64,000 nucleotides of DNA from Smallanthus sonchifolius. Taxonomy: Eukaryota > Streptophyta > Magnoliopsida > Asterales > Asteraceae. Made by a program: the position numbers and the translations under genes. Below are positions 44,638 through 56,687 of this stretch, piece by piece (position 1 is the stretch's first letter; every line of letters starts with the position of its first letter). A model generated the notes under the pieces. That model saw only the letters and a list, made by a program, of their open reading frames with translations. It was not told where the DNA came from and did no database searches. The stretch lies in the NCBI GenBank assembly GCA_023525975.1, contig CM042042.1:5339501-5403500 (forward strand), given 5' to 3'.

Positions 44638-46262
44638 TGGTCAATGTGTAATATACCTGTTGAATGTGTAATATACCAGGTCAATGTGTAATACACTAGG
44701 TCAATGTGTAATAGAAGGTCTGATATTACACAATGATCAGACATGATATTACACAATGAAGTGATATTACATAATTAGCATATTACACAATGACCTTACA
44801 TATTTGAGCGAATTACACAATAATGAGCGAATTACACAATGAGCTGGAAAACATAAAACACAATGATGAAAACATAAAACACAATGATGAAAAATATTTG
44901 ACACAATGAACTTGTATTACGCAATGAACTTGTATTACACAATGACCTGACTAATTACACAATGAACTTGTACTACACAATAACTTGACTAATTACACAA
45001 TGAACTTGTATTACACAATGACCAGACGTGGTATTACACAATGAACTTATATTACACGATTAATTTGTATTACACAATGACCTGACAAACTACACAATGA
45101 GCTGGAAAACGTAAAACACAATGATAAATACATATAACACATTGAACTTGTATTACACATTGAACTTGTATAACACAATGAACTTGTATTACACAATGAA
45201 CTTGTATTACACAATGACCAGATATTACACAATGAACTTGTATTACACATTGACCAGATATTACACAATGACCAGACGTGGTATTACACAATGAACTTGT
45301 ATTACACGATGAACTTGTATTACACGATGAACTTGTATTACACGATGAACTTGTATTACACAATGACCTGACTAACTACACAATGAGCTGGAAAACGTAA
45401 AACATAATGATAAATACATATAACACAATGAACTTGTATTACACATTGAACTTGTATAACACAATGAACTTGTATTACACAATGAACTTGCATTACACAA
45501 TGACTTGACTAATTACACAATGAACTTGTATTACACAATGACCAGATATTACACAATGGCCAGACGTGGTATTACACAATGAACTTGTATTACACGATGA
45601 ACTTGTAATACACAATGACCTGACTAACTACACAATGAGCTGGAAAACGTAAAACACAATGATAAATACATATAACACAATGAACTTGTATTACACATTG
45701 AACTTGTATAACACAATGAACTTGTATTACACAATAAACTTGTATTACACAGTGACTTGACTAATTACACAATGAACTTGTATTACACAATAACCAGACG
45801 TGGTATTACACAATGAACTTGTATAACACAATGAACTTGTATTACACAATGACTAGACGTGGTATTACACAATGAACTTGTATTACACAATGAACATGTA
45901 TTACACGATAAACTTGTATTACACAATGACCTGCCTAACTACACAATGAGCTGGAAAACGTAAAACACAATGATAAATACATATAACACAATGAACTTGT
46001 ATTACACAATGACCAGACGTGGTATTACACAATGAACTTGTATTACACAATAAACTTGTATTATACAATGAACCTGTATTACATGATGAACTTGTATTAC
46101 ACAATGACCTGACTAACTAGACAATGAGCTGTAAAACGTAAAACACAATGATAAATACATATAACACAATGAACTTGTATTACACAATGACCAGACATGG
46201 TATTACACAATGAACTTGTATTACACATTGACCTGACTAATTACACAATGAGCTGAAAAACG
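44638..46262. repeat. Minisatellite of ATTACACAATGAACTTGT units with higher-order structure
   Basis: The basic unit is 18 bases (ATTACACAATGAACTTGT), mixed with variants such as ACAATGACCAGACGTGGT and ACAATGACCTGACTAAC. A longer segment containing ACAATGAGCTGGAAAACGT and ATAAATACATATAACAC recurs near 45095, 45385, 45635, 45945, 46120 and partly at 46240, marking a higher-order period of about 180-310 bases. Ile/Val/His/Cys-rich frames on the minus strand are by-products. Edge sequences TAAGAAGGGTAAGAAGGATT (about 44570) and its approximate inverse (about 46520) suggest it lies inside a transposon. Confidence 0.92.
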
Positions 46263-46960
46263 TAAAAAAAATTGTTTTTGTTTATAACGACACTATACTC
46301 GTTTTAAAGATTAAAAAATGCTCGTTTTTATGGTGTAATTTTTTTGAAAAAATAATGTTGTATGTAAAAGTTATGAACGTTTAAAAATAAGGGGAGAACT
46401 TGATAAAAAGTCAACAAAAGTGGCCAAAACTAAAATAACCTTCTAACAACTTTTTTTCCTACAATTTAATCTTAACCATTAAATATTTTCTACAATTTAA
46501 TCTTATGGCCCTAAATCCTTCTCACCTTTCTTACAATTAAAATCTTTTTTACCTGAACCTAATCCTAATTAATGATTCTAAATAATGACACATATCATCA
46601 CCGTATTTTTTTCTACCAAAATTTTATAATTTTTCGTATTTTAAGCAAGCTTCAATTTTAAAATCTAACTATATTGAAAAAAATTAGAAAAATATTATAA
46701 AATTTGAATTATAATTATTATTTAATTAAGAAAATATCAAATTTAATTTATTATATTTTAATCTTTGTATCAAACACACCCATATAATAAATGAGTATAT
46801 AACCTAATGATATTATATAGTTTTCCATGTTTGGAAAAATGAATTAGTTGTATTTTGTCAACCGACAATAAACAGGCAATTGTTTGCTGTTTATGATCAT
46901 AAAATAATGTTGGTGTGGTATTTCATTTAGTCAATGCTCCTAAAGAGGCAATTGATTGCT

Positions 46961-48486
46961 ATTTATAATCATCTACCGACACCCACATCAAGGATCACCT
47001 AGGATGTGAGTCACTTGTCGAATTTACTTATAAACATATAGTAATCAGGGAACATAAACAGCGGAAGACTATTAAAAAAACTTGTTCCGCGTTTTTTTTT
47101 ATTTTTTTTATTAAAAGTTTTGAAATTATGTAACAAATCTATAAAAAAAAAGTTGTTACATAGACTTTTCATGTGTTTTCTCATCTCAAGTGAGTTTTCT
47201 CTTTATATTTCCCCTGTATATATATATATATATAGTGTGAGGTTATAGTAAAAAGCCCCTAACACCTAAGAAGGCTAAGAAGTCATGTTTTATGACAGTG
47301 CGTCTACATGCATACACAGTGCGTCATTGTATTTTGAGGATTTGTGTCTACCAGATGTCAATGAAGGAGGGCGTCATTGTATTTTTGAGGCTTTGTCAAT
47401 TTTTGTAACTTCAGCATCACTTGCGCCTCATAGAACTTCTTCCCAACAATCGATAGATTCTTCATCCCTGAACACGATTATCTACAGGGAATGTATAAAA
47501 AACCAAAATAAAATTTAGTGGAATAATGCAATCCAAATCTTGGAGAACGCTCCATGGTTTTAGGTTTCCAATTCCTTCCTGATTTCTCGCATATAATGGT
47601 GGTAAGTGGTAACCGACCAACTAGTCATTTATATCTTGGCAATCAAATCACTTTACAAATGGGCATCAAAGTACTGAAATGCCCCTAAATGATCCACGTG
47701 CCCCACTTATTCTGGACTCATTTTACAAAATAGACCCCTTTGTAATCTTGTCCCTTAATCTTAAAAAAATGCTTGTTAGGCTTTTTAGACTCACAAAGCT
47801 TTTTAGAATATATATATATATATATATATATCTCGAGAATAAAAGGAAATTATACTTCTTACATACAAATATATATGTTTATGTATATAAAAAAAACTTT
47901 AAACTAGTTTTTTTATTTTTTTTTATATATTTAAAAATTTCATACACATGTGTAGGTAAAAAAACCTACACATTTGTTGGTATGTATATGAACGAAATTT
48001 GTTCATATTTTTTTGTTTGAATTTTATTAAAAACAAATAAATATTACATTTATATAATTTTTTGAAAAGAAAAAATGTCATAATTTAAAAAAAAAAATTA
48101 TACACTTCACACACATACACTTTACACATACAAAACAAACCATCAGCATACCTTCACAAGTACTACAACAACAAAGATTTTAACGTATGGTGAAGCATTT
48201 ACAAGTGAAACCGTCTGCATAAAGTATAATTGCGCTTTTGATCTTAGTTAGTCCCGATATTAGAAAAGGTAGAGATCTAAAGAAGCAACAATAAGAAAAC
48301 ACTATAAAAGATCTCGAACGAATCACATCGGTTCAAAATAATATGATAGGCTCTTTACTTTCATTTTTTGGTTCTGTGGCTACAATTAAAAAAAATACAT
48401 CAATAACTCAATAACAATATAATAATTCTAGCATCTGATCCAAAATAGTAGAGAAAGAGTGTGTGAGGTAGGTAGGGAGTGTGGTT
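46961..48486. other. Intergenic sequence upstream of the amine oxidase gene
   Basis: Includes TA tracts at 47218-47234 and 47808-47831 that may bound a second TA-inserted element; its left end GAGGTTATAGTAAAAAG resembles 44537-44553. The last 150 bases hold the amine oxidase promoter. No gene recognised between. Confidence 0.4.
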
Positions 48487-51400
48487 ATGGAGAAACCTTA
48501 TCGTATCCAATTCTTTATCATCATCATCTCCATAGCAGTTTTCACATGTGCATACTCAAGAAACACCAATCTCCGGTCAAGCTCAAACACTGGTGTCCAC
48601 AATTCCAACCACCACTTCACAGACACCCCACTTCACCCACTCGACCCGTTAACGGTACCCGAAATCAACAAGATCCGATCCATTCTCTCAGCATATGGAC
48701 CCTTTTCATCATCTTCTCCATCCATCAACACTCTCTCATTAGATGAACCCGACAAAAGTCAAGTAGTTAGTTGGAAAACCGGCGAACCGCTTCCGCCTAG
48801 GAGGGCATCGGTCTTGGCCGTTTTAGATGGCCAAACCCATGTTCTAACTGTTGATTTGAACCTCGGCGTTGTTACAACCGATGTTGTTAACGTCGGGTCA
48901 GGGTACCCGATGTTAACAACTGAAGACCAGCTAACGGCTTCACTGGTCCTCTATTCAAACTTGGAGTTTAACAACTCCATCTTGGCTAGAGGGGTGGACT
49001 TTAACGATCTGGTTTGCGGCTCCTCGTCACCGGGTTGGTTTGGCCCGGGCGAGGAGGGCAAAAGAATCGTTAAAGTACAGTGTTTTTCCGGTCAAAACAC
49101 ACCTAACTATTACATGAGGCCCATAGAAGGGTTAACAGTGACCGTTGATGTTGACAAACGAGAGATCGTCAAACTAACGGACACGGGTCGACACATACCT
49201 ATACCAAAAGAAACTAATACCGACTACCTCTACGCGACAACAAGTCAGTTTTCGGATATGACCCCGGAAACTAACCCTATGTCTATGGAACAACCCAAAG
49301 GGCCCAGTTTCACTGTAGAAAATGGACATACAGTGAAATGGGCCAATTGGGTTTTTCACCTAAAGCCCGATATACGGGCTGGGATGATAATATCTCAGGC
49401 CGTGGTTCAGGCTGAGAACGGGGAGTATAGGAGTGTGATGTACAAAGGGTTTGCATCAGAAGTATTTGTACCATATATGGACCCGGACCAACATTGGTAC
49501 TTCAAGTCGTATTTGGATGTGGGTGAATATGGGCTCGGTGCAACCGCTATGGCCCTTGTGGAATTGAACGATTGCCCGAGATACTCGTATTATATGGACG
49601 GGGTGTTTGCAACTGCCGATGGTCGACCGTTCATTCAGCCCAATATGATTTGCATATTTGAACGCTATGCCGGAGATATTGGTTGGAGGCATTCTGAAAT
49701 TCCAGCCATGGGTTTCGATGTAAGTTGTGCATTATTATATATTAATATTTATTTTGTAAATATTCTTATTGAATTAAATAATAAAACAGATGAGAGAATC
49801 AAGGCCCAAGGTCACACTAGTAGCTCGAATGGTGTCATCAGTTGGAAACTATGATTATATTTTTGATTGGGAATTTCAAACCGATGGTGTAATCCGTATT
49901 AAGGTATTTGTAGTTTATTTAGAGCTTGTACTTTTTTTTAAAACGGGTTTGGATCGTAAACAAGTCAACATGTTAGTGACTAGATTAAAAGGTATTTAAA
50001 CGGCCCGACTCGTCTAACCATTTATGACACACATAACATTTGACTAATAGTACGTCTAGACACATTGAATTTATCAAAGCGACACTTTTAAATTTTTATA
50101 AATAATGGAATATACCATATAATTAAATCCTTTCCGTAAAAGCTATTTCTTTACCCTAATTTTGGAGTTTTTGCTATGCTAACTATTTCTTATTATTTGT
50201 TAACGGGTATTAAATATTGGGTATACCAATAATCAGGTCAAACATTATGATGTGTCAGCGGTGTTATTACGTTGCTTATATTTAATCAAGCTAAATGTGA
50301 TTGGATTCTTAATTATATATTTTTTGAACGGCAAAATAGAGAAAAAAAATTAAAAGTGACAAGATGCTAGCAACACACATAGGTTTAAAATAGAATCAAA
50401 AGCTACACCAATCTTTCCATTAAAGCAAATTCCGCTCTCCACACAATAAAGTTCACTTTTATAGGGATCCCTTCGCACCATCCATGTATATACTCCTCTA
50501 TAACGAACCACACCTTCTCGGCGAATTGTTTGAAAACCCCAACAGAGAATAGACCCGTTTCCAACCCGGTCCATCTCCATTTATCCGGCCATGTATCAAC
50601 ATATGGGATGTAAATCTGCCTTTACTTGTTTATGTTACACCAAACACCCGATATAGAGTTTTTGATAGGGAAGTGTCTACAAAATCTGTCAAAAACCGCT
50701 TTTAAATTATAATTATTTTTTCTTTTTGAAACACTTTTTACTAAATATTTATTCTTGACTGTAATGACAGGTGGGACTGTCAGGAATGCTATTGGTGAAA
50801 GCAACTCCATATGAAAATTTATACAATATCCCCAATACCGACGACATGACGGGGCCACTAGTATCAGAAAATGTGATCGGTGTTGTTCATGACCACTACA
50901 TCTCATATCACCTCGATATGGATATCGATGGCCAGAACAATTCATTTGCCGAGGTCAATTTGGTCAAAGAAGAATCGTTACCGGGCCAATCTCCTAGAAA
51001 AAGTTATTTAAAAGCAAAAAGAAAAGTGGCAAAGACGGAAAATGATGCAAAGATCAAGTTTAGTTTATATGATCCATCTGAATTCCATGTCTTTAATCCG
51101 GCCAGAAGGTCAAGATTGGGTAATCCGACGGGTTACAAGATCGTGCCTGGTGGGACTGCGGCTAGCTTGCTAGATCACGATGATCCACCACAAATTCGGG
51201 CCGCTGTTACAAATAATCAGGTATTTAATAATGGTTTTATAATGAATATATAATTTAATCGAGATAGAGTAAAATGGGCTTTGTTATTATGATAGATTTG
51301 GGTGACTCCACATAATAGAAGTGAAGAATGGGTTGGTGGTCTTTTGGTTTCTCAAAGCAAAGGAGATGATACAATTGCTGTATGGTCGGCTAGGTAAGTT

Positions 51401-51990
51401 GAATTGGGATGGTCAAACCACTTTTCAAGGAAAGACAACAGTTTCACAATTTTACACTTCTTAATTTTTTAAAGGATTATTGGATTTTAATAATCTCATA
51501 TTTTACCAATTAACCAATAATAATCCAAATTTAGAATACTCTTACCACCGTTCCCTACTTTGAAATTATTTTTTTACATTGGAACCCGCATTAAAAAAAC
51601 TTAACGCCGTTAAAGTTTATATGACGTGGACATCTGAAAACCACCGGAAAGTCGAGCCAAGCTAGCAGTGGTCTCGTGTTGACTTTTGAAATTGGATCTG
51701 GTGGTGTTTAACTCGTCTCGTTACCATTGTGTGCCATTTTGAAATTGGTCAATTGGTAAAAGTTGAGATTATTAAAATCCAATAATCATTTTTTGAACTT
51801 AGACCTAGTGTTATGGTACACATTGGGTTTTCATCATATACCATGCCAAGAGGACTTCCCGGTAATTCCAACAGTTTCATCGAGTTTTGAACTTAGACCT
51901 GTAAATTTCTTCGATCGAAATCCGATTCTTAATGCAAAACCTATATTTCAAAAAGATCTACCCGTGTGTGTTGCTGCTAGCTCTTATTGA
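48487..51990 (+). CDS. CuAO: Copper amine oxidase (primary amine oxidase)
   Basis: Exons 48487-49719, 49790-49903, 50771-51220 and 51296-51393, and a last exon ending at 51990. The ATG at 48487 begins a clear signal peptide (about 23 residues), so secretion to the apoplast is likely. The N2/N3 domains are followed by the catalytic domain: base Asp in YYMDGVFA (about residue 371), topaquinone-precursor Tyr in VGNYDY (432), copper ligands in VVHDHY (489 and 491), and the third His in GFHHIPCQEDFP in the last exon. It oxidises primary amines such as putrescine, releasing H2O2 and an aldehyde. The last exon lacks the usual NRxIENR lead-in because a MITE abuts it. An acceptor at 51767|51768 inside the MITE keeps frame (about 705 residues); the more obvious acceptor near 51801 does not. 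Function is therefore uncertain. Confidence 0.85.
50319..50600 (-). mobile_element. LINE 3' fragment in amine oxidase intron 2
   Basis: On the minus strand PIKVNFIVWRAEFALMERL (about 50407-50465) matches the zinc-binding region downstream of L1-type LINE reverse transcriptase. The element ends in TTTTGCCGTTCAAAAAATAT at 50318-50337. That tail is shared with the SINEs at 3121 and 4020. Confidence 0.75.
51471..51790. mobile_element. Foldback MITE at the last intron-exon border of the amine oxidase gene
   Basis: GATTATTGGATTTTAATAAT at 51475 and its exact inverse ending at 51787 head inverted repeats of about 45 bases that continue through TCTCA and TTTTACCAATT. The right end lies within about ten bases of readable last-exon coding sequence. 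Confidence 0.85.
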
Positions 51991-54049
51991 TCATCCGCTT
52001 AAAGATGTATTCCACATGTTAAAAAAAGATCAGATCGATCTACCTCTTTCAAAATTAGATGTTTCATTACTGATCGTTCGTTTATGAATAAAAACTTAAT
52101 TTATCCTTAAAATTCTTCAATTTCATCATAAATTTGAATTACTTATGATTAACCGTAAATTAAACTAGCTAGTTTTATACTCGTCCGAGTCCGGGTTTTC
52201 CAAATTAATAAAATTAAAACTTAATCAAAATGTTAAAAAAAAGTTACTAACTCACCGGAAATTAACAAACGAACATGACATACATTGTTATCATTACAAT
52301 ATTTATATATATTTATATATATATATATATATAAACCAACTGCAAACATGGATTAATTCACATCAAACTCACCTTCACCTTTGGGTTATGTTCACCTCCA
52401 TCAAAGTCAATCTTGTCCTGTCGAAGCAACGGTCCTGAATCAAAAAAAAAAACCCTTAAGTGCTTCAAACAAACATCCATACAATACTACAAATTATATT
52501 CTTCTTGTGAAATACCTCAAAACAAAAGAAAAAAAACCTTTTTGCTTGTACTACAAAATTACCATTGTCCAACCTCCCTCACAATTAACAATTTTATATA
52601 TCAAGTATGACTTGTTTGATTATCCCAAGAATTTAGTCAAACTTCTTAGCTCTAAAGTGGGTATCCTTAAAAAACAATTGCACCAATGTCCCAAAATAGT
52701 TGGCTAATAGTTCATACTCATTTATATCTAGGTAACTTTAAATTCGCAAGTAATTTTATACCAACATGTATGATATTATAACATATAAAGCTTCCTAAAT
52801 TAAAAACCCTACTTTCTTGAATTATAAATTATAGTTCAAACCCCACAACCACAATCACAATTATAGTAACATGCATACGTTCATAACCTTCAAGATCTTA
52901 GCAAAAAAAAGATCAAAATTTCAAGGTATTGCATCAAGTAAACACTACATGTTTAATACCAAGCATTGAGGCTATAAGGTAAGAAATTGCCGAGTCATTA
53001 TGATACGGGAATGTAAGCAATCAAATGGCTCAAGAAATAATGATTCAATCAAAAGCTTAAATCGAACCGAATGGTTTAAAGAAACCTCAAAAGTGTTATT
53101 TACAATAATCAATAATAAAAAACTAATCATAAACATTCATTAACCCTAATATTTATACTAGATCCTAACCACCTAAAGATAATGATAAACTAGAACAAAG
53201 ATAATAACAAATAAAAGAGAAACATTAAATAATCAATGGAATAAAGAAACTTAAATAATTCAAATTCAAATTCTTTCTTTCATCTCAATCTGTATCATAC
53301 GTCTTCGAAAAAAACTCATCCTCGAGTTTTGCCTCTTGACCAAAGCCACCTGGATCGAAAGAAAAAATCTGTTTTCATTTTGTGTCCCCCCTTTATGTAT
53401 TTTTTTTGTTCTTCTTTCAAATGAAATGAAACAAATTGAAGTTGTTTGCCCATGCCCTTTGATTCCACAGGTCTACGTTTCTTTTGTAAGCCCAGATAAG
53501 ATGCATGTGGCTTTAATTGTGGTCTAGTAGTTTTAGATGGGCTAATGATAACCGAAAATCAGATTCTATTACAGCGAAAGTATTTAATTCAAAACATTTA
53601 TAATTCGTAATCATAAAACATTGTTTGAAACATAAACTATCGGGAATAGGAAAAGTCAGCCTTCAGCACAACAACGTGACGTCCATGCTACCCAGCCCTC
53701 ACGACTCCTTTACTTTGCCTTTGCTTTACTTTTAGTACATGTCATGCATACTAAAAGTCAGTTAACGCTGGTGAGTTATATCTTTACTTTAAACCGAAAA
53801 TTTCTCTTGGTAGCTTAGTTTCATAAAAATAAAATAAGTTTTTCTTTCTGTGTCTTTATAACACTTTACAACTTTACAATTATAAAACTGTTTCGTTAGT
53901 GTATTTCATTAAAACTTTGCTTTGAGAAAACCCGTTAAGGTGTCCTCCTTTACACTTTCAAACTATCATTTCACTTGTACAGGAAGTGACTATCACATAC
54001 TGTAACTATCACATATGGATCAATGTCCAAAGACAAGATCCCTTTCTTG
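51991..54049. other. Amine oxidase 3' flank and unassigned sequence
   Basis: A (TA)-rich tract lies at 52305-52333. Short open frames at 52380-52710 are Lys/Ser/Pro-rich and unrecognised; I do not call them genes. The sequence from about 53300 looks like old retrotransposon non-coding DNA. Confidence 0.4.
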
Positions 54050-54212
54050 CTTACACCTTGGGGTAAGACTTTACTTTAATTGTGCCCACACCTCAGGTGG
54101 GACTTTCTCGCTTACACCTTAGTTTAAGACTCCTTTAGCTGTGCTCACACCTCAGTGTGAGACTTCTACTTTAGCTTGTTCATACCTCGTGGTGAGACTT
54201 CTACTTTAGTAT
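54050..54212 (+). repeat. Tandem repeats with internal palindrome
   Basis: About five units of 32-36 bases, each with CTCACACCTCAGTGTGAGACTT or a variant, so each unit can form a small hairpin (CACACCTCAGTGTG). The units are separated by CTACTTTAGC-type linkers. Confidence 0.65.
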
Positions 54213-54701
54213 GCATGCTGAATTTTCTACTATGAAATGCAATTACACTACTACACAAAGTAGAATGCAATCATATAAAGTATCATATAGACAATTAGCA
54301 CATATTAACACATAAACATATAACATGGCATATATCACTGTCGAACTGCATCAAGACTCCTTTAACTTTCTTTACTTTCTTTAAAACATTCAATTTAAAG
54401 GTAATACTATTCTCTTTCTCTTTCTTTTAATAAAAATATATAATTTTTATAAAACGTACTTTAACTTTGGAAACTATCTTTTTATCCGTATGCTTGTCAG
54501 CCCAAAACCGTTAGGGAAAAAGATTAATAAGAACTCACATGTCAAAGCTATCATGAGAATATTAGAACTGGTCCACTACTTATCACTCTTTATCTGTGAA
54601 AACCAATTCATGCGGGTTAAGTTAACGAGCCTAACCGACACTAGGCATTTTATACTTTTAATCTGGCGAACTTATGACAAGTTTGCCACCTTGGCACTAG
54701 C

Positions 54702-55062
54702 TGTAATATCCAGTAATTTCCGTCGTACCACTGTTTGGTTAAAAAGATTTTCCAGTTGAAAACTGTCCATTTTGAGAAAGGATAAACATATTCGGTGGAA
54801 TTAAATCTTAACAAAACAAACGTGCGAATTTGTGAATTTAAATATTATTCAGAATCCATTTTCCTTTTCCTCTTAAATAATAAATATTAATTGCTTTGAT
54901 ACACATTATACTTGAGATGTATATAAAAATAGCAACACTTTATAGAATTTATAGTTTCGGTTATGTAAACAATATGAACTCTATTAATACTTAAATGCCA
55001 TAAGTAAATTTTATAAAATTATAAAATAATAAAACTTATAAAACTTATGTCATTTTATATAA

Positions 55063-55104
<42 letters not shown>

Positions 55105-56200
55105 AGACCGTTTTAAACTTCAGGGACTAAAACTGCCATCCTTAAAACCGATTTCAAACTAAAATCAAAGTTTTATCACAAAATAATAAAAACTGAAACT
55201 TCAGGGGTCTGTTTGCAATAATCCGAAACTTCCAAACCCAGAATTTCAGTCGTGGGTTCGAGTCCCGCGACGCCCGGTTTTCTCCCCCTTTCGCCCGAAA
55301 TCGCGATTTTCGACCAGGTTCACTGAACCTCGGGCTCGTCCCTCGCGTGCGACCAGTCCCCAAGGCACCATGATGATCAACCTCGATCGAGGCTTGGCGT
55401 GGAGTGTGAATTACCTCCGAACGGCCCAACCACCCGCCTCGGCCCGTTCGCGCAATTAATGCTAAAATTGGCTATAAATAGCGACTCCCTCTGCTCCTAA
55501 ACATCATCCCTAACCTCTCTCCACTACCCATTTCATCAATCCGAAGCTGCATTGCCGGAATTGAAATCGCGACCGCCGACGAGGACCTCAAACCCGTTCT
55601 CCCTCGAATCTGTATCATTTCAGGTAAACCCGATGGCCAAAATGCTCGAAATCTTGCATAGATCAAAAGCCCTCTGATTAATTTCATTAACAGAGGGCTA
55701 ATCGATGTGTATCGAGTGGATTTGGGATCTAGGGTTCTTACGGTTTAGGGACGAGTGTGGGGTTGGGTTTAAAAGAATCCGACTCCGGATATTACTCAAA
55801 TAAGTCCACTGGTCCAGCGGTTTGCATGTGCGTGTGCAAGTGTGACCGGGCCAGGTCGGGTGTTTGAATCCGGCCGGCTCGTTTTTCTGTTTTTAATTTT
55901 TTTTGCACACTTTTAATCAGTTTTAAAAACTTCTGTTATTTTTTATAAAATATGTTGAATATTTATAAACCCAAAATCACTTTTTATTATTTTTTTTCTT
56001 ATTGGAAAGCATCTCAACCAAATAAAAACCAAGTTTAAAACTATAAAAATATAATGTTTAATATTTGTTTTAAATTTCTAAAATCTATGAAACAACCCTA
56101 AATTGTTATAAAACTTAAATACTCGACAGAAAGTATTTGTAATAATTATAAAACATATATCCTCATTTTAGATATTCGAAACTTATAAACTTGAACGTTT
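54702..56200 (+). mobile_element. LTR-like sequence, plus orientation
   Basis: Begins near TGTAATATCC at 54703. Contains a TATA-like GGCTATAAATAGCG at about 55469 and a leader-like stretch with a possible splice donor CAG|GTAAAC at about 55623. It shares ordered blocks with the reverse complement of 11640-12250 and 56750-57370. It directly abuts a minus-orientation remnant of the same family at about 56200. Confidence 0.5.
55806..55882 (+). other. tRNA-like module in the plus-oriented LTR
   Basis: TGGTCCAGCGGTTTGCATGT (box A-like, close to tRNA-Glu) is followed by GTGTTTGAATCC (box B-like). It is the same position and type of module as 11498-11575, in a diverged copy of the LTR. Confidence 0.5.
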
Positions 56201-56610
56201 TATAAAAAGTTTTAGAATTTTATAAATCATTTTCTGACTTTATAAAACTTATATAAGTTTTCTAAGAGTTTTATAAATAATTAGAAGTTTAAAATGAAAG
56301 ACATTTATTATTTCAGAAAATAAATACAAATCAAGTTTCCTGATTTTTATAAAATATTTTCTATTGGATGTATAAGTTTTATAAAGTTTAAATGTACTTT
56401 TATAGTTTTTAAGTGTTTAAAAACTATTTTTAAAGAATTAGTTATTATAAGGTTTAACTATGTTTAAATTAATTAAGATAGTTCTGGAATATAAATGTGT
56501 AAATAAAATTCAGATTCGAGTTTATATGAGTTTTACAGAATTTATAAAAATTATTACGAGATTTAAAATTGATTAAAAAATATTAAAAAAAATAAAAGAA
56601 ACAAAATTCG

Positions 56611-56687
56611 GGTTGGCCGGATTCGAACCCGGGCCACCTGAGTCCACACACAAGCTCACAAACCACCCGACTACGGCCTCGTTAAGT
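56611..56687 (-). other. tRNA-like module, duplicated copy
   Basis: Same as 11498-11575; box B GGGTTCGAATCC is preserved on the minus strand. Confidence 0.5.

Larger units (their letters stand above)
43920..46960. repeat. Right arm of the inverted duplication flanking the CYP706 cluster
   Basis: Reverse-complement partner of 23690-24150. It is interrupted by a MITE and by an element of about 2.3 kb with the minisatellite. Near 46870-46965 the GGCAATTGATTGCT block is itself duplicated. Confidence 0.72.

Noticed and set aside
45047..46104. Cys/Ser/Asn-rich minus-strand open frames
   Set aside because: They are translations of the minisatellite and change frame with unit length.
44638..46262. 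CRISPR-like array of regularly spaced repeats
   Set aside because: Units are tandem and interleaved, without unique spacers, and the DNA is plant nuclear. It is a minisatellite.
50350..50580. An independent minus-strand gene inside the amine oxidase intron
   Set aside because: The readable motif is the zinc-binding tail of a LINE, and the frame is broken.
52381..52707. 108-codon Lys/Pro/Ser-rich frame
   Set aside because: No domain, unusual composition and no promoter or homologue that I recognise.
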